From the NCBI GenBank assembly GCA_964651245.1, contig CAZYVI010000008.1, positions 62,001 to 126,000 on the forward strand: 64,000 nucleotides of DNA, given 5' to 3'. Shown one piece after another: positions 32,211-40,496 of this stretch. The translations under genes were made by a program, and so were the position numbers. Positions within the stretch are counted from its first letter, which is position 1. Every line of letters begins with the position of its first letter. The DNA is from Avedoeria sp964651245. GTDB lineage: Bacteria; Chloroflexota; Anaerolineae; Epilineales; Epilineaceae. Below the pieces are notes generated by a model. It was not told the origin of the DNA, ran no database searches, and saw nothing but the letters and a program-made list of their open reading frames with translations.

Positions 32211-33392
32211 CTAGGCCACCACCCCCGCCCCCACCAACCGTTCGACCTCCCCCTCGTCCATCCCCGCCATCTCCCCCAACACCGCCCGGGTATGCTCGCC
32301 GAGCCGCGGACCGCGGCGCATCGCCGGCGGCTGGCCGTCCACGTGGATCGGCGAGCCCGGTACGCGCAGGGGCGTGCCGTCGCTCAGGACGATGCGGGCG
32401 AGCATGCCGCGGGCCTCGAGGTGCGGGTCGCACGCCAGCTCAGCGATGTCGCGGACCGGACCCGCCGGCACGCCGACCGCGTGGAGTTCCGCGAGCACCG
32501 CGTCGACGGTCCGCACGCTGCACCACGTTTCGAGGATTTCGCGCAAGCGATCGGCGTGGCGGACGCGGTCAGCGTTCGTCGCGAAGCACGGGTCATCGGC
32601 CAGCGCCGGGTCGATCCGCGCAGCCAGGGCACGCCACAGCCGGTCGTTGCCGACGCCGATGACGAGCCAGCCGTCCGCCGCGCGGTAGCTGCCGAACGGC
32701 GCGAGGACGGCATCGGCGTTGCCGGCGCGAGGCGGGACGGTGCCCGTGATGTCGTAGCCGGCCAGCGTGTTCTCGAGGACGGCGAACAGCGCGTCGACCA
32801 TGCCGACGTCGATGTGGGCGCCCTGGCCGGTGCGCTCGCGGCGCCACAGGGCCGCCAGTAGGCCGACGGCCGCCGTCAGGCCGCTGATCGCATCGGCGAC
32901 GGCCGGGCCGGTCTTGATGGGCTGTTCGGGCGTGCCGGTCAGTCCCATCAGCCCGCCGTAGCCCTGCGCCACGATGTCATAGCAGCCGTTGGCCGACAAC
33001 GGTCCGGTCTGGCCGAATCCGCTCACGCTGACGTAGACCAGTCCCGGGTTCAGCCGCGCCGCGTCGGTATAACCGAGACCGACCTGGGCCAAGCGGCCTG
33101 GCCGGAAGTTTTCGACGAGCACGTCGACGCGGCCGATGAGCCGTCGCAGGACCGCTTGGCCGGCGGCGCTGCGGTCATCGACGGCGATGGACTCCTTACC
33201 GCGGTTGAGCGTCTCGAAGTAGCCGCTCGTTCCCGCGATGAACGGCCCGTACGCGCGGCTGTCGTCGCCGTGCGCCGGATGCTCGACCTTGATCACGCGG
33301 GCGCCGAGGTCGGCCAGCAACAACGTGGCGTAGGGGCCGCTGAAAACGCGGGTGAAGTCGAGGACGGTGAGGCCGGCGAGTGGCCTGCTCAC
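32211..33392 (-). CDS. Family III CoA-transferase (CaiB/BaiF-like)
   Basis: 393 residues from GTG at 33392, which overlaps the preceding stop (GTGA). Family III CoA-transferases move CoA between carboxylic acids, e.g. formyl-CoA:oxalate. The start 'LAGLTVLDFTRVFSGPYATLLLADLGARVIKVEHP' is the family's N-terminal signature. 'LNRGKESIAVD' follows, 'GLVYVSVSGFGQTGP' is near 120 and 'GPAVADAISG' near 168 gives the catalytic Asp region. The acid substrate cannot be told. It is coupled to a GNAT gene upstream, perhaps only positionally. Confidence 0.9.
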   Translation of the reverse strand: MSRPLAGLTVLDFTRVFSGPYATLLLADLGARVIKVEHPAHGDDSRAYGPFIAGTSGYFETLNRGKESIAVDDRSAAGQAVLRRLIGRVDVLVENFRPGRLAQVGLGYTDAARLNPGLVYVSVSGFGQTGPLSANGCYDIVAQGYGGLMGLTGTPEQPIKTGPAVADAISGLTAAVGLLAALWRRERTGQGAHIDVGMVDALFAVLENTLAGYDITGTVPPRAGNADAVLAPFGSYRAADGWLVIGVGNDRLWRALAARIDPALADDPCFATNADRVRHADRLREILETWCSVRTVDAVLAELHAVGVPAGPVRDIAELACDPHLEARGMLARIVLSDGTPLRVPGSPIHVDGQPPAMRRGPRLGEHTRAVLGEMAGMDEGEVERLVGAGVVA

Positions 33393-34342
33393 AGCACGTC
33401 CCCGCCCATGCAGTCCCAGTGCGCATAGTCGAACAGCTCCGCCGGCGTGTCGGCACCGAGCGGCTTGACGGTCAGGTAGTACGGCCGGCGGACCATCGGT
33501 AGCGGCACCGTCAGCGAAGTGCGGCGTAGCGCGCGCCAGATTGGTGAGGCCGGTGTCGCCAGGACGCGGACGATGAGCACTGGACAACGACGGAGCGACG
33601 CGGACCACCGGGCGATGAGCGCCGACACGTCGTCACCCTCGGCCGCCAGCAGCGTCGCGCCGCGCACGCGCCCCCAACGCTCCCAGCGGAACGCGACGGC
33701 GCCCCGGGTCACGCCGCGCTCGTGCCACACGCCGTAGACGTAGCGGCGGGCGGGCCAATCCAAGTCGCCGTCGTCGCGATAGGCGCGAACGTCGACGGCA
33801 TCGGCGAAGCGGATGAGGCCGGCGTCGCGGGACGCTGGCGGCGGCGACGGCCAGGCGTCGGTCAGCGTCAGCTCATGCGGTGCAAAGGGGGATCGCACAG
33901 GTCCGAGCAGCAGCGCCGCCCCCGGCCGGAGCCGTCCGACGACGCGGTAGCCGTAGCCGCGGCTGCGTCGATCGACCTGGACACCGGCCGCGTTCGAGAA
34001 ACCGACGCCGGCGACGGCGCCGCGCGCGCGCACCTCCTCGTATACCCGCTCCGCCAGCGGGCGCACGAGCCCCTGCCCGCGGTAGTCCGGATGCACCGCG
34101 AGGTTGACGCTCATCCCCACGGGCAAAGGGGCATCGTACCCCGGGACGCGAAGCGTACGCATCAGGCAGCTGTACTGGGCGGCGAGAACGTCGCCGTCCC
34201 AGGCGCCCCACGCCACCACCGGGAAGGACGCATGCTGCCGCGCGATGACGCGCGCCATGTCCGGGGCGGGGCGATCGAAGGCGGCGGACAGCAGATCCGC
34301 CCACGGAGCACTGTCGTCGAGGGACAGGGGGGCGGTTCTCAC
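33389..34342 (-). CDS. GNAT-family acetyltransferase
   Basis: 317 residues from a GTG start. Residues about 1-140 have the GNAT core with acetyl-CoA loop 'NLAVHPDYRGQGLVRPLAERVYEEV' (R-G-Q-G-L) near 80-100. The C-terminal 150 residues look like a second, degenerate GNAT or FemAB-like half with no clear acetyl-CoA loop. The substrate is unknown. Its stop overlaps the CoA-transferase start, so the two are cotranslated. Confidence 0.75.
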   Translation of the reverse strand: MRTAPLSLDDSAPWADLLSAAFDRPAPDMARVIARQHASFPVVAWGAWDGDVLAAQYSCLMRTLRVPGYDAPLPVGMSVNLAVHPDYRGQGLVRPLAERVYEEVRARGAVAGVGFSNAAGVQVDRRSRGYGYRVVGRLRPGAALLLGPVRSPFAPHELTLTDAWPSPPPASRDAGLIRFADAVDVRAYRDDGDLDWPARRYVYGVWHERGVTRGAVAFRWERWGRVRGATLLAAEGDDVSALIARWSASLRRCPVLIVRVLATPASPIWRALRRTSLTVPLPMVRRPYYLTVKPLGADTPAELFDYAHWDCMGGDVL

Positions 34343-34480
34343 CGGTCGGCCGGCTCGTCGCCGGGCAAAGCAGCGTTCATTCGGTGGCCTCGACGAACGA
34401 GCGGCGATGGATGGACGAACGACAACGTCGGTACGGGCATAGCGTCGTCGCTGTGAGCGCAGCGGTGTCTGCGCCGGCGG

Positions 34481-35431
34481 TTATCCGATCGGAATCCGCG
34501 CCGCGTTGTCTCCCAGCCACGCATCGAACGACTGCAGCTGCGGGTTGAGGGCGCGCGCCACTTCGGGCGAGCGCGCGCGCAGGAAGTCGTCGCCCCGGAT
34601 CGCCTGGAACTGGAACATGTTGCCCAGGTCGTCGGCGCCCGGGAAGCCCAGGGCGCGGTAGTCGTCGAACGGGACGTCGACGAACGAGACCGGGCGGCCG
34701 AGGTGGCGGGCCAGCGCGGCGGCCATGCCGTCGCCCGTGAGGATCTCGCCGGCGACGCCGAACCGTTCGCCCGCCGTGCCCGGACCGCGCTTGAAGATGC
34801 CGTACGCGCACCGGCCGATGTCCTCGGCGGCGATGCCGGGTAGTGCGACGCCGCCGAGCGGCAAGGCGAGCACCAGGTTGCCGTCCGGGCCTACGCGCGG
34901 CCCCATGCCGAAGTAGACCAGGTTCTCCCAGTAGTACGCGGCGAGCACGTAGCTCGTCGGCGCCGCCTCGGCGGCGAAGATCGCGTCCGCTTCGCCCTTG
35001 GCGTCGAAGTGGGGAACCTTGTACGTGCCCTGGAGCGTCGGCAGCCGGGTGTCGTCGAGCCCGATCCAGTTGCGCGTGTCCTCGAGGGTGGACCACACGA
35101 CGTGCTCGACCCCCGCACGCTTCGAGGCCCGCGCCATGGCCGAGGCCTGCGCCAGCTCCCGCTCGGGCGAGAAGTGCTCCCAGAAGTTCGTGACGCAGAA
35201 GACGCCGTGCGCGCCGGCAAACACCGGGTCGAGGCTCGCCGGATCGTCCGCATCGCCGGCGACGACCTCGGCGCCCAGCGCCGCCAGCGCCTGCGCCTTC
35301 TCGCCGTCGGGGTTGCGGGTGATGGCGCGCAGGGCGAACGGTCCGTCGGTGTCGGCGAGGATGGCTCGGGCCAGACCGCCGCCCTGGGCGCCGGTGGCGC
35401 CGATGACGGCCAGGATCTTCTTCGCGGGCAT
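34481..35431 (-). CDS. NmrA-like NAD(P)-binding protein
   Basis: 316 residues, Rossmann fold with 'AVIGATGAQGGGLARAIL' (G-x2-G-x2-G) near 9-25 and the NmrA-type 'TNFWEHF' near 80. 'YYWENL' occurs near 167 and there is no classical YxxxK pair at the SDR position. This matches the NmrA/HSCARG branch, which senses NADP redox state or acts as an atypical reductase. AGGA lies upstream of ATG at 35431. A 138-bp gap separates it from the GNAT gene downstream, in which I see no feature. Confidence 0.85.
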   Translation of the reverse strand: MPAKKILAVIGATGAQGGGLARAILADTDGPFALRAITRNPDGEKAQALAALGAEVVAGDADDPASLDPVFAGAHGVFCVTNFWEHFSPERELAQASAMARASKRAGVEHVVWSTLEDTRNWIGLDDTRLPTLQGTYKVPHFDAKGEADAIFAAEAAPTSYVLAAYYWENLVYFGMGPRVGPDGNLVLALPLGGVALPGIAAEDIGRCAYGIFKRGPGTAGERFGVAGEILTGDGMAAALARHLGRPVSFVDVPFDDYRALGFPGADDLGNMFQFQAIRGDDFLRARSPEVARALNPQLQSFDAWLGDNAARIPIG

Positions 35432-35542
35432 GGGGGGGGTCCTATCGTGCTTGGCTGGGTGGGCGGGTGTGGGCGCCTATTCTACAGTTGGGCCACAGCA
35501 CCGCTTCGGTATCCCGCCGTGGCCGCGACCTTCCGCCTCTGA

Positions 35543-35548
35543 TACACT
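35543..35548 (+). promoter_or_regulatory. -10 box of the MNT/HEPN operon (leaderless)
   Basis: TACACT six bases before the ATG of the nucleotidyltransferase antitoxin, with no Shine-Dalgarno in the gap. Confidence 0.55.
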
Positions 35549-35554
35549 GCCACC

Positions 35555-35944
35555 ATGGCCAACCCGCTCGCCACGTCATCCCCCCAGGTCGCCGACGCCC
35601 ACCGCGCCACGGTCCGCCGCCGCGACGCCGAGGACGCCGCCGCCCGTGCCGCCAAGCGCGAACGCGCATGGTCGGTCGCACGATCCTGCGCGGCGCTCCT
35701 CCGCGATCGGTTCGGCGCCGAGCGGGTCGTCGTGTTCGGTTCGCTGGTCGAGGACGAGGGCCGATGGTTTGGCGCTCGCTCCGACATCGACCTTGCCGCG
35801 TGGGGCATTCAAGACGACGACTACTTCACGGCGGTGGGTCAGCTGCAGGGTGTTTCCGCCGAGTTCGAGGTCGACCTCGTGGCCATGGAGCGCTGCCCGG
35901 CGCACCTTGCGGAGCCGATCTCGAACCATGGAGCGGAGCTTTGA
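35555..35944 (+). CDS. MNT-domain nucleotidyltransferase, antitoxin of a HEPN/MNT pair
   Basis: 129 residues. The catalytic motif of minimal nucleotidyltransferases is present: 'VVVFGSLVEDEGRWFGARSDIDLAAWG' (G-S-x(n)-D-I-D, near 58-80), with a further Asp in 'EVDLVAMERC' near 107. In HEPN/MNT toxin-antitoxin systems this protein AMPylates or neutralises the HEPN RNase. An Ala/Arg-rich helix precedes the domain. A TTG start of the next gene overlaps its stop by 4 bp, giving coupled translation. Composition is somewhat less GC-extreme than its neighbours, in line with a mobile module, but I did not quantify this. Confidence 0.85.
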   Translation: MANPLATSSPQVADAHRATVRRRDAEDAAARAAKRERAWSVARSCAALLRDRFGAERVVVFGSLVEDEGRWFGARSDIDLAAWGIQDDDYFTAVGQLQGVSAEFEVDLVAMERCPAHLAEPISNHGAEL

Positions 35945-36261
35945 AGCCAAGCTACCGGACGCTGGCGGGACGCATCCGGCATGAGCTGCCGGCATTGGCG
36001 CGCGTCGCGCAACGTGCCCAAGGCTCACTCGAGGCCGCTCGCCGCGCGGACGATGATCGCTATGTCGATGCAGCAGCGCTGAACCTCCACGGGCAACTCG
36101 ATCGATACCGCGGTCTTCGCCACGTCGTGCGCAACGCCTACACCTACAACCTCGATGCTGGACAGATCGCGGTGTTGGTGGCCGACGTTGGAGGCGTGGT
36201 GGATGAGACAACGACACAGCGGATGGCATTCGCCGCATGGCTGGATGCCGCCGCCGGCTGA
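35941..36261 (+). CDS. HEPN-fold (HepT-like) toxin partner
   Basis: 106 residues from a TTG start at 35941 (TTGA overlap with the antitoxin stop; GGAG about 5-10 nt upstream; no ATG in frame). An all-helical protein with 'LHGQLDRYRGLRHVVRNAYTYNLD' near 55-78, the active-site helix of one HepT-like branch. Here an R-x2-H-x2-R-N-x-Y arrangement replaces the classical R-x4-6-H. The adjacent nucleotidyltransferase confirms the HEPN/MNT assignment. Predicted to be an RNase silenced by AMPylation; the modified tyrosine would be one of the two in N-A-Y-T-Y. The start codon choice depends on the overlap. Confidence 0.78.
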   Translation: MKPSYRTLAGRIRHELPALARVAQRAQGSLEAARRADDDRYVDAAALNLHGQLDRYRGLRHVVRNAYTYNLDAGQIAVLVADVGGVVDETTTQRMAFAAWLDAAAG

Positions 36262-36335
36262 TCCACGACCCGCGCCCGTCATCGGACGCACTCCAATCAT
36301 CTATCGACGACCGAATGGCAGTGCGCGCAGGCGGG

Positions 36336-37610
36336 TCATGGCCCGCACCCCCTCGCCCGCTCCAGCAACAGCGCCCGCTCGCGCCCGTTGCGCGTCATCC
36401 CCGCCGCCCGCTCGAATGCGGCGCGCGCCTCGTCGAAGCGGCCGAGCTTGGCCAATAGGTCGCCGCGGACGGCGGGGAGGAGGTGGTAGCCGTCGAGCGC
36501 GCCGCTGGCCGCGAGGTCATCGGCGATCCTCAGGCCCTCGGCCGGGCCGAACGCCATTGCCACCGCCACGGCGCGGTTCAGTTCGACGACGGGAGACGGC
36601 GCCAGCTGGGTGAGGGCGTCGTAGAGGGCGGCGATGCGGGGCCAGTCGGTGTCTTCGGCGCGGGCGGCGCGGGCGTGGCAGGCGGCGATGGCGGCCTGCA
36701 GCGCGTACGGCCCGAGCGCGCCGCCCAGCGCCTCGGCGCGGGCCAGCGCGGCGAGGCCGCGGCGGATCAGGAGCGGGTCCCAGCGGGCGCGGTTCTGGTC
36801 GAGCAGGAGAACCGGCTCGCCGGTCGAGCCGACGCGGGCGTGGGCGCGGGATGCTTGGATCTCGAGGAGGGCGACGAGGCCATGGACTTCGGGCTCGCCT
36901 GGCGCAAGGCCGGCCAGGACGCGGCCCAGCCGCAGCGCCTCGTCGCACAGCGCGGGCCGGAGCCAGTCGTCGCCGGCGGTGGCGGCGTAGCCCTCGTTGA
37001 AGATGAGGTAGATCACCTCGAGCACCGACGCCAGGCGGTCGGCGCGGTCGGCGCCGCGCGGCGTCTCGAACGGCACCCGCGCCTCGGCCAACGTCCGCTT
37101 GGCCCGCACGATCCGCTGCGCCACCGTCGATTCGGCGACGAGGAAGGCGCGGGCGATCTCGTCCGTCGTCAGGCCGCCCAACAGGCGCAGCGTCAGCGCG
37201 ACGCGCGCCTCGCGCGACAGCACCGGGTGGCAGGCGATGAAGACGAGCCGCAGCAGGTCGTCGCCGACGTCGTCGCCGGCGTCGGGCGCCGGCATTTCGC
37301 CGTGGTCGGCGGCCGACGCGTCGTGCTCCGCCGCGAGATCGCGGGCGATCGTCGCGACCTTGTCGTCGTGGCGCTGGCGGCGCCGCAGCTGGTCGATCGC
37401 CTTGTGCTTGGCCGCCGCCATGAGCCAGGCGCCCGGGTTGGCCGGAATCCCCGCTGCCGGCCACTGCTGCAGCGCCGCGACGAGCGCGTCCTGCGCCAGG
37501 TCTTCGGCCAGACCGACATCGCCGGCGAAGCGCGCCAGGCCGGCGATGACCCGCGCCGACTCGATGCGCCAGACGGCGTCGATGGCGCGGTGGGTGGCTT
37601 CGATCGTCAC
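36336..37610 (-). CDS. ECF42-type RNA polymerase sigma factor with C-terminal TPR-like extension
   Basis: 424 residues from a GTG at 37610 ('TIEATHRAIDAVWRIESARVIAGLARF' then matches the family start; an ATG 6 codons earlier is also possible). Sigma region 2 is at about 20-85 ('GLAEDLAQDALVAALQQWP...NPGAWLM'), region 4 at about 140-185 ('TTDEIARAFLVAESTVAQRIVRAK'). The long C-terminal part has TPR-like pairs and 'LLDQNRARWD' and 'ELNRAVAVAMAFGPAEGL', the hallmarks of the ECF42 group. This group normally sits beside a DGPF/YCII-domain gene and has no anti-sigma factor. Here such a gene lies 5.7 kb away at 43277. It converges on the MNT/HEPN genes. Confidence 0.9.
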   Translation of the reverse strand: MTIEATHRAIDAVWRIESARVIAGLARFAGDVGLAEDLAQDALVAALQQWPAAGIPANPGAWLMAAAKHKAIDQLRRRQRHDDKVATIARDLAAEHDASAADHGEMPAPDAGDDVGDDLLRLVFIACHPVLSREARVALTLRLLGGLTTDEIARAFLVAESTVAQRIVRAKRTLAEARVPFETPRGADRADRLASVLEVIYLIFNEGYAATAGDDWLRPALCDEALRLGRVLAGLAPGEPEVHGLVALLEIQASRAHARVGSTGEPVLLLDQNRARWDPLLIRRGLAALARAEALGGALGPYALQAAIAACHARAARAEDTDWPRIAALYDALTQLAPSPVVELNRAVAVAMAFGPAEGLRIADDLAASGALDGYHLLPAVRGDLLAKLGRFDEARAAFERAAGMTRNGRERALLLERARGCGP

Positions 37611-37729
37611 CGCTCGATCATCACACATCCGGCCGTGACCGTCATGTTGCACCTGGCAGTCCGTCGCGACCCGCGCGAGGCGATCCGCGCGACCGACCCG
37701 GGCGACCGCCGGCTACGATGACGCGCCGT

Positions 37730-38599
37730 CTATCGTGCCACCCGGCCAAGTGGCCACCCGGCCAGTGGCTCAGCGCGCAAGTACTCCTGGTATGTCCGCT
37801 CGCGCGCCGTCCTCCGCCACCAGCCGTACTGGATCGCCATGAGCGGGCCGAGGACGACCATCACCGGGAAGATGGGCAGCTGCACGCCCAGCAACGGCAG
37901 CGCGATGAGGCCGCCGATCGCGCCGAGCCCGAGGACCAGCGCCGTGAGGCCCGCCCGGCGGCCGAACGCCTTGCGCAGCACCAGCGGAAAGACCGCGGCC
38001 ATCAGCTGGTCGCCGAGGCCGATGGCGGCGAGCGCGCCGGGCTCCGCGGTGACCGGCCACATCGTGATCGGCGCGAACGGGCGGCCCTGGAGGGTCGTGA
38101 ACAGGTGGCCCATGTGCGGCAGGAGCGTCGTGGCCGTGACGTCGTAAGCGATGAGCAGGCCGCCGAGCAGCGCGGCGTCGCGGGCGCGCATCCCGCTCTG
38201 GGCCCAGAGGTTGGCGGCGCCGATGACGGTGACGACGAGGACGGCGTTGTTGGCGGCCAGGAACGCGGGATCGGCCGGACCGAGGCGCGTCGCGGCGAGG
38301 ACGCCGGCGATGCACGCCGCGCTCGCCAGCCAGATCCATACCCGCCCCCGCAGCACCGGCTCGAACGTCAGGTACAGGATCCCCAGCGTGCCCAACGTCA
38401 GGACGCCGATCCCGATCGCCTCGCTCACGCGCAGATAGAACATCGGGACCAGGACGATGGCCGTCATCATGAACGCCAGGTCGGCCCCGTTCATCAACCC
38501 GATGGGCGGACGTACGACGCGATAACGCCGAAAATACGCCCACGCTCCACCGGCCGCGGCGACGACGAAGCCATAGACGACGCACGACGCGGCGGCCAT
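37730..38599 (-). CDS. Presenilin-like GxGD intramembrane protease candidate
   Basis: 289 residues from ATG at 38599, which shares its A with the preceding TGA stop. Nine hydrophobic segments are visible. The sixth has A-Y-D (Tyr152, Asp153: 'LIAYDVTATTLL'), the seventh G-L-G-D (194-197: 'AIGLGDQLMAA'), and the ninth opens with Q-L-P-I-F-P (240-245) in the place of the PAL motif. That order and spacing (44 residues between the two Asp, about 44 to the Pro) matches presenilin and signal peptide peptidase active sites. PAL itself is not conserved. If right, it cleaves transmembrane substrates. It is translationally coupled to a PaaK-like ligase. I rate the membrane protein as certain and the protease call as likely. 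Confidence 0.7.
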   Translation of the reverse strand: MAAASCVVYGFVVAAAGGAWAYFRRYRVVRPPIGLMNGADLAFMMTAIVLVPMFYLRVSEAIGIGVLTLGTLGILYLTFEPVLRGRVWIWLASAACIAGVLAATRLGPADPAFLAANNAVLVVTVIGAANLWAQSGMRARDAALLGGLLIAYDVTATTLLPHMGHLFTTLQGRPFAPITMWPVTAEPGALAAIGLGDQLMAAVFPLVLRKAFGRRAGLTALVLGLGAIGGLIALPLLGVQLPIFPVMVVLGPLMAIQYGWWRRTARERTYQEYLRAEPLAGWPLGRVAR

Positions 38600-40080
38600 C
38601 AGAACGTGGCCTCGCGCAGGTCGCAGCGCATCGGCAGCGGTTGCCGCAGCGCATCGCGGTGTTCGGCCAAGTGAAGCGACGTGAGCGGCACGCCCTGCGC
38701 CTCCAGCGCCGCGGCGACCACCCGGCGGTCGGCATCGCCCTGGCCGCGGGTGACGACCTCGACCGCCACGCCGTCGCCGTCCGCCCAGAAGCCGCACCGG
38801 GCCGGCAGCGGCACGATCGGCAGCGCTTCGAGCGCCTCGAGGACATCGCGCGGCGTCGTCCAGCCGGCGGCGTGGCGCACGGCGAAGCGGCGCTTGCCGA
38901 GGAGGTCGCTCGTCGCCGGCATGTGGCGGAGACTGCAATCGAGCGGCCCCGCGACGGCCGTCACGAGGTCCTCGGTGTTGTAGCGCAGCGTGACCATGGC
39001 CTCGCGGTACGGCGCGAAGGGTGTGGCGACGAGGACGCCGAGCTCGCCGGGTGCGGCGGGGCGGGGGATGGGCGACGCGTCGTCACCGGCGTCGCCAACC
39101 GCTCCGCCCTCGGGCAGGCTGTCGATGGCGACGACCTCGACGAGGCCGTGCCCCGGATCCCAGTGGAGGTGCCCGGCCTCGCACCGGACGGCGCCCAGCG
39201 GCCAGGTCTCGGTCATGCCGAAGCCCTCGACGAGCCGGACGTCGCCGAACGTTTCCCGCGCCCGGCGGCGCAAGCCGTCGGTCACGATCTCGCCGCCCAC
39301 CGAGAGGGTGGCCAGGCCGAAGTCGGCAGGCCCCATCCCGGCCGCCGCGGCGGTTTCGACGAGCTCGCCCAGATAGGAGCTGTACGTGTTGAGGTAGCTG
39401 GCGCGCGCCTTCCGGTCTGGCAGTCCGTGCGTCTCGGTCAGCAGGCGCAGCCCGATCTCGGGCGCCACGAGCCCGGCCTGATACCATACCGCGCCGATCC
39501 GCTCGATCGCCCGCGAGAAGTACTGGTTGCCGAGCGTCGCGCGCGAGCTCGTGCTGACCTGCACGACATCGTCCGGCAGGATGCTACCGCGCTGGAGGAA
39601 CGTCAGCGCGTTCAGCAGCACGACGGCCTCGACTTCGTGGGCGGTGAAGTAGGTGTGCGTCGGCCGCCCGGTCGTGCCGGTCGTCGTCGTCCGGAAGGCC
39701 GGCGGTGCGCCGCGCCGCACGAACGCCTCGGGCGCCGCGCGCATCGCCGCCTTGGGTGTCAGCGGCAGGCGGGCGATGTCGTCCCACGTCAGGTGGCCGG
39801 GCTGGACGCCGGCGGCGTGGAGCACCGGACCGTAGTACGACGTCTCGTCCCGGCCGCGCCGGGCCATGGCGCGAAAGCGCCGCAGTTGCAGATCGCGCCG
39901 CATCGCCTCGTCCAGCGGCGGCCCGGATAGCGCCGCGTCGGCATCGTCCCCAAGCAACCCGAATTTGCGGCGCGTGCTGACGAGCCCCTCGACGAGCGCG
40001 GACAAGGCGCGCGTCGAGATCGGCGCGCCGAACAGGAGCGACGCGGCGTGGCGGAGTTGGGCGACGGCGACTTCGATCAT
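38599..40080 (-). CDS. PaaK-like adenylate-forming ligase
   Basis: 493 residues, ANL superfamily. The adenylation P-loop 'TTTTGTTGRPTHTYF' is near 133-147 and 'GGEIVTDGLRRRARETFGDVRLVEGFGMTET' near 262-292, both as in phenylacetate-CoA ligase (PaaK). A C-terminal small domain follows with no clear catalytic Lys identified by eye. The N-terminal 90 residues resemble those of coenzyme F390 synthetase/PaaK-like proteins with 'SYYGPVL'. The acid substrate is unknown. Its TGA stop overlaps the ATG of the presenilin-like gene, so both are made together; the reason is not evident. A perfect terminator hairpin follows about 60 nt beyond its start side. Confidence 0.85.
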   Translation of the reverse strand: MIEVAVAQLRHAASLLFGAPISTRALSALVEGLVSTRRKFGLLGDDADAALSGPPLDEAMRRDLQLRRFRAMARRGRDETSYYGPVLHAAGVQPGHLTWDDIARLPLTPKAAMRAAPEAFVRRGAPPAFRTTTTGTTGRPTHTYFTAHEVEAVVLLNALTFLQRGSILPDDVVQVSTSSRATLGNQYFSRAIERIGAVWYQAGLVAPEIGLRLLTETHGLPDRKARASYLNTYSSYLGELVETAAAAGMGPADFGLATLSVGGEIVTDGLRRRARETFGDVRLVEGFGMTETWPLGAVRCEAGHLHWDPGHGLVEVVAIDSLPEGGAVGDAGDDASPIPRPAAPGELGVLVATPFAPYREAMVTLRYNTEDLVTAVAGPLDCSLRHMPATSDLLGKRRFAVRHAAGWTTPRDVLEALEALPIVPLPARCGFWADGDGVAVEVVTRGQGDADRRVVAAALEAQGVPLTSLHLAEHRDALRQPLPMRCDLREATF

Positions 40081-40139
40081 GGGGGGCGTCTCGCATCACA
40101 CGTGCACAGCGGTCGGGAGTCGGCGCCGTGTCAGACAGC

Positions 40140-40185
40140 GCGAAGCCCCAGACAGCCCGCGCTGCGGACCCGTCTGGGGCTTCGC
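40140..40185. terminator. Perfect 14-bp terminator hairpin
   Basis: GCGAAGCCCCAGAC (40140-40153) and GTCTGGGGCTTCGC (40172-40185) pair perfectly with an 18-nt loop. It follows the 28-codon ORF on the minus strand and precedes the PaaK-like gene. Confidence 0.7.
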
Positions 40186-40259
40186 GCCGTCGGCCGCTAC
40201 CGGGTTCAACGTGGCGACGGTGGCCACGTCGGGTGTTGGGTAGGCGGTCGTCGGTGCGG

Positions 40260-40346
40260 TTACTGCAACACGAGGCCGACGCCGAAGCCGACGTTGGCGA
40301 TGGAAGCGGCGGCGTAACGGACAAAGGTCAGGGCGGTGCGGATCAT
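40260..40346 (-). CDS. 28-residue small protein candidate
   Basis: An ATG at 40346 preceded by TAGGAGAG with 7-nt spacing opens a 28-codon frame ending in TAA. The peptide is hydrophobic with two early Arg: M-I-R-T-A-L-T-F-V-R, then Ala/Ile/Val/Gly-rich, ending in L-V-L-Q. One transmembrane or membrane-active helix is possible. A perfect terminator hairpin lies 75 nt downstream. The ribosome-binding site is stronger than that of most neighbours. It is isolated between the LuxR-type regulator gene and the PaaK-like gene. I recognise no family; a chance ORF cannot be excluded. Confidence 0.5.
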   Translation of the reverse strand: MIRTALTFVRYAAASIANVGFGVGLVLQ

Positions 40347-40496
40347 GCTTGGACTCTCCTAGATCGTGGGATCGCGGTGCCGCTTCGTTGCGGCCGTTCG
40401 TCGTGAACGGGTGCCAGAGTACGGGATGTCCCGCGGTGGGTGGGTAGGGCGAAACCCTACTTCGCGCGCGCGCCGCCCTACGTGCCCGTCCCGCAG
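40347..40496. other. Spacer between regulator and small ORF
   Basis: 150 bp between the stop of the LuxR-type gene and the small ORF start. It holds the ORF's ribosome-binding site near 40353-40360 and an imperfect GTACGGGATGTCCCGC dyad near 40420. No other feature seen. Confidence 0.4.
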
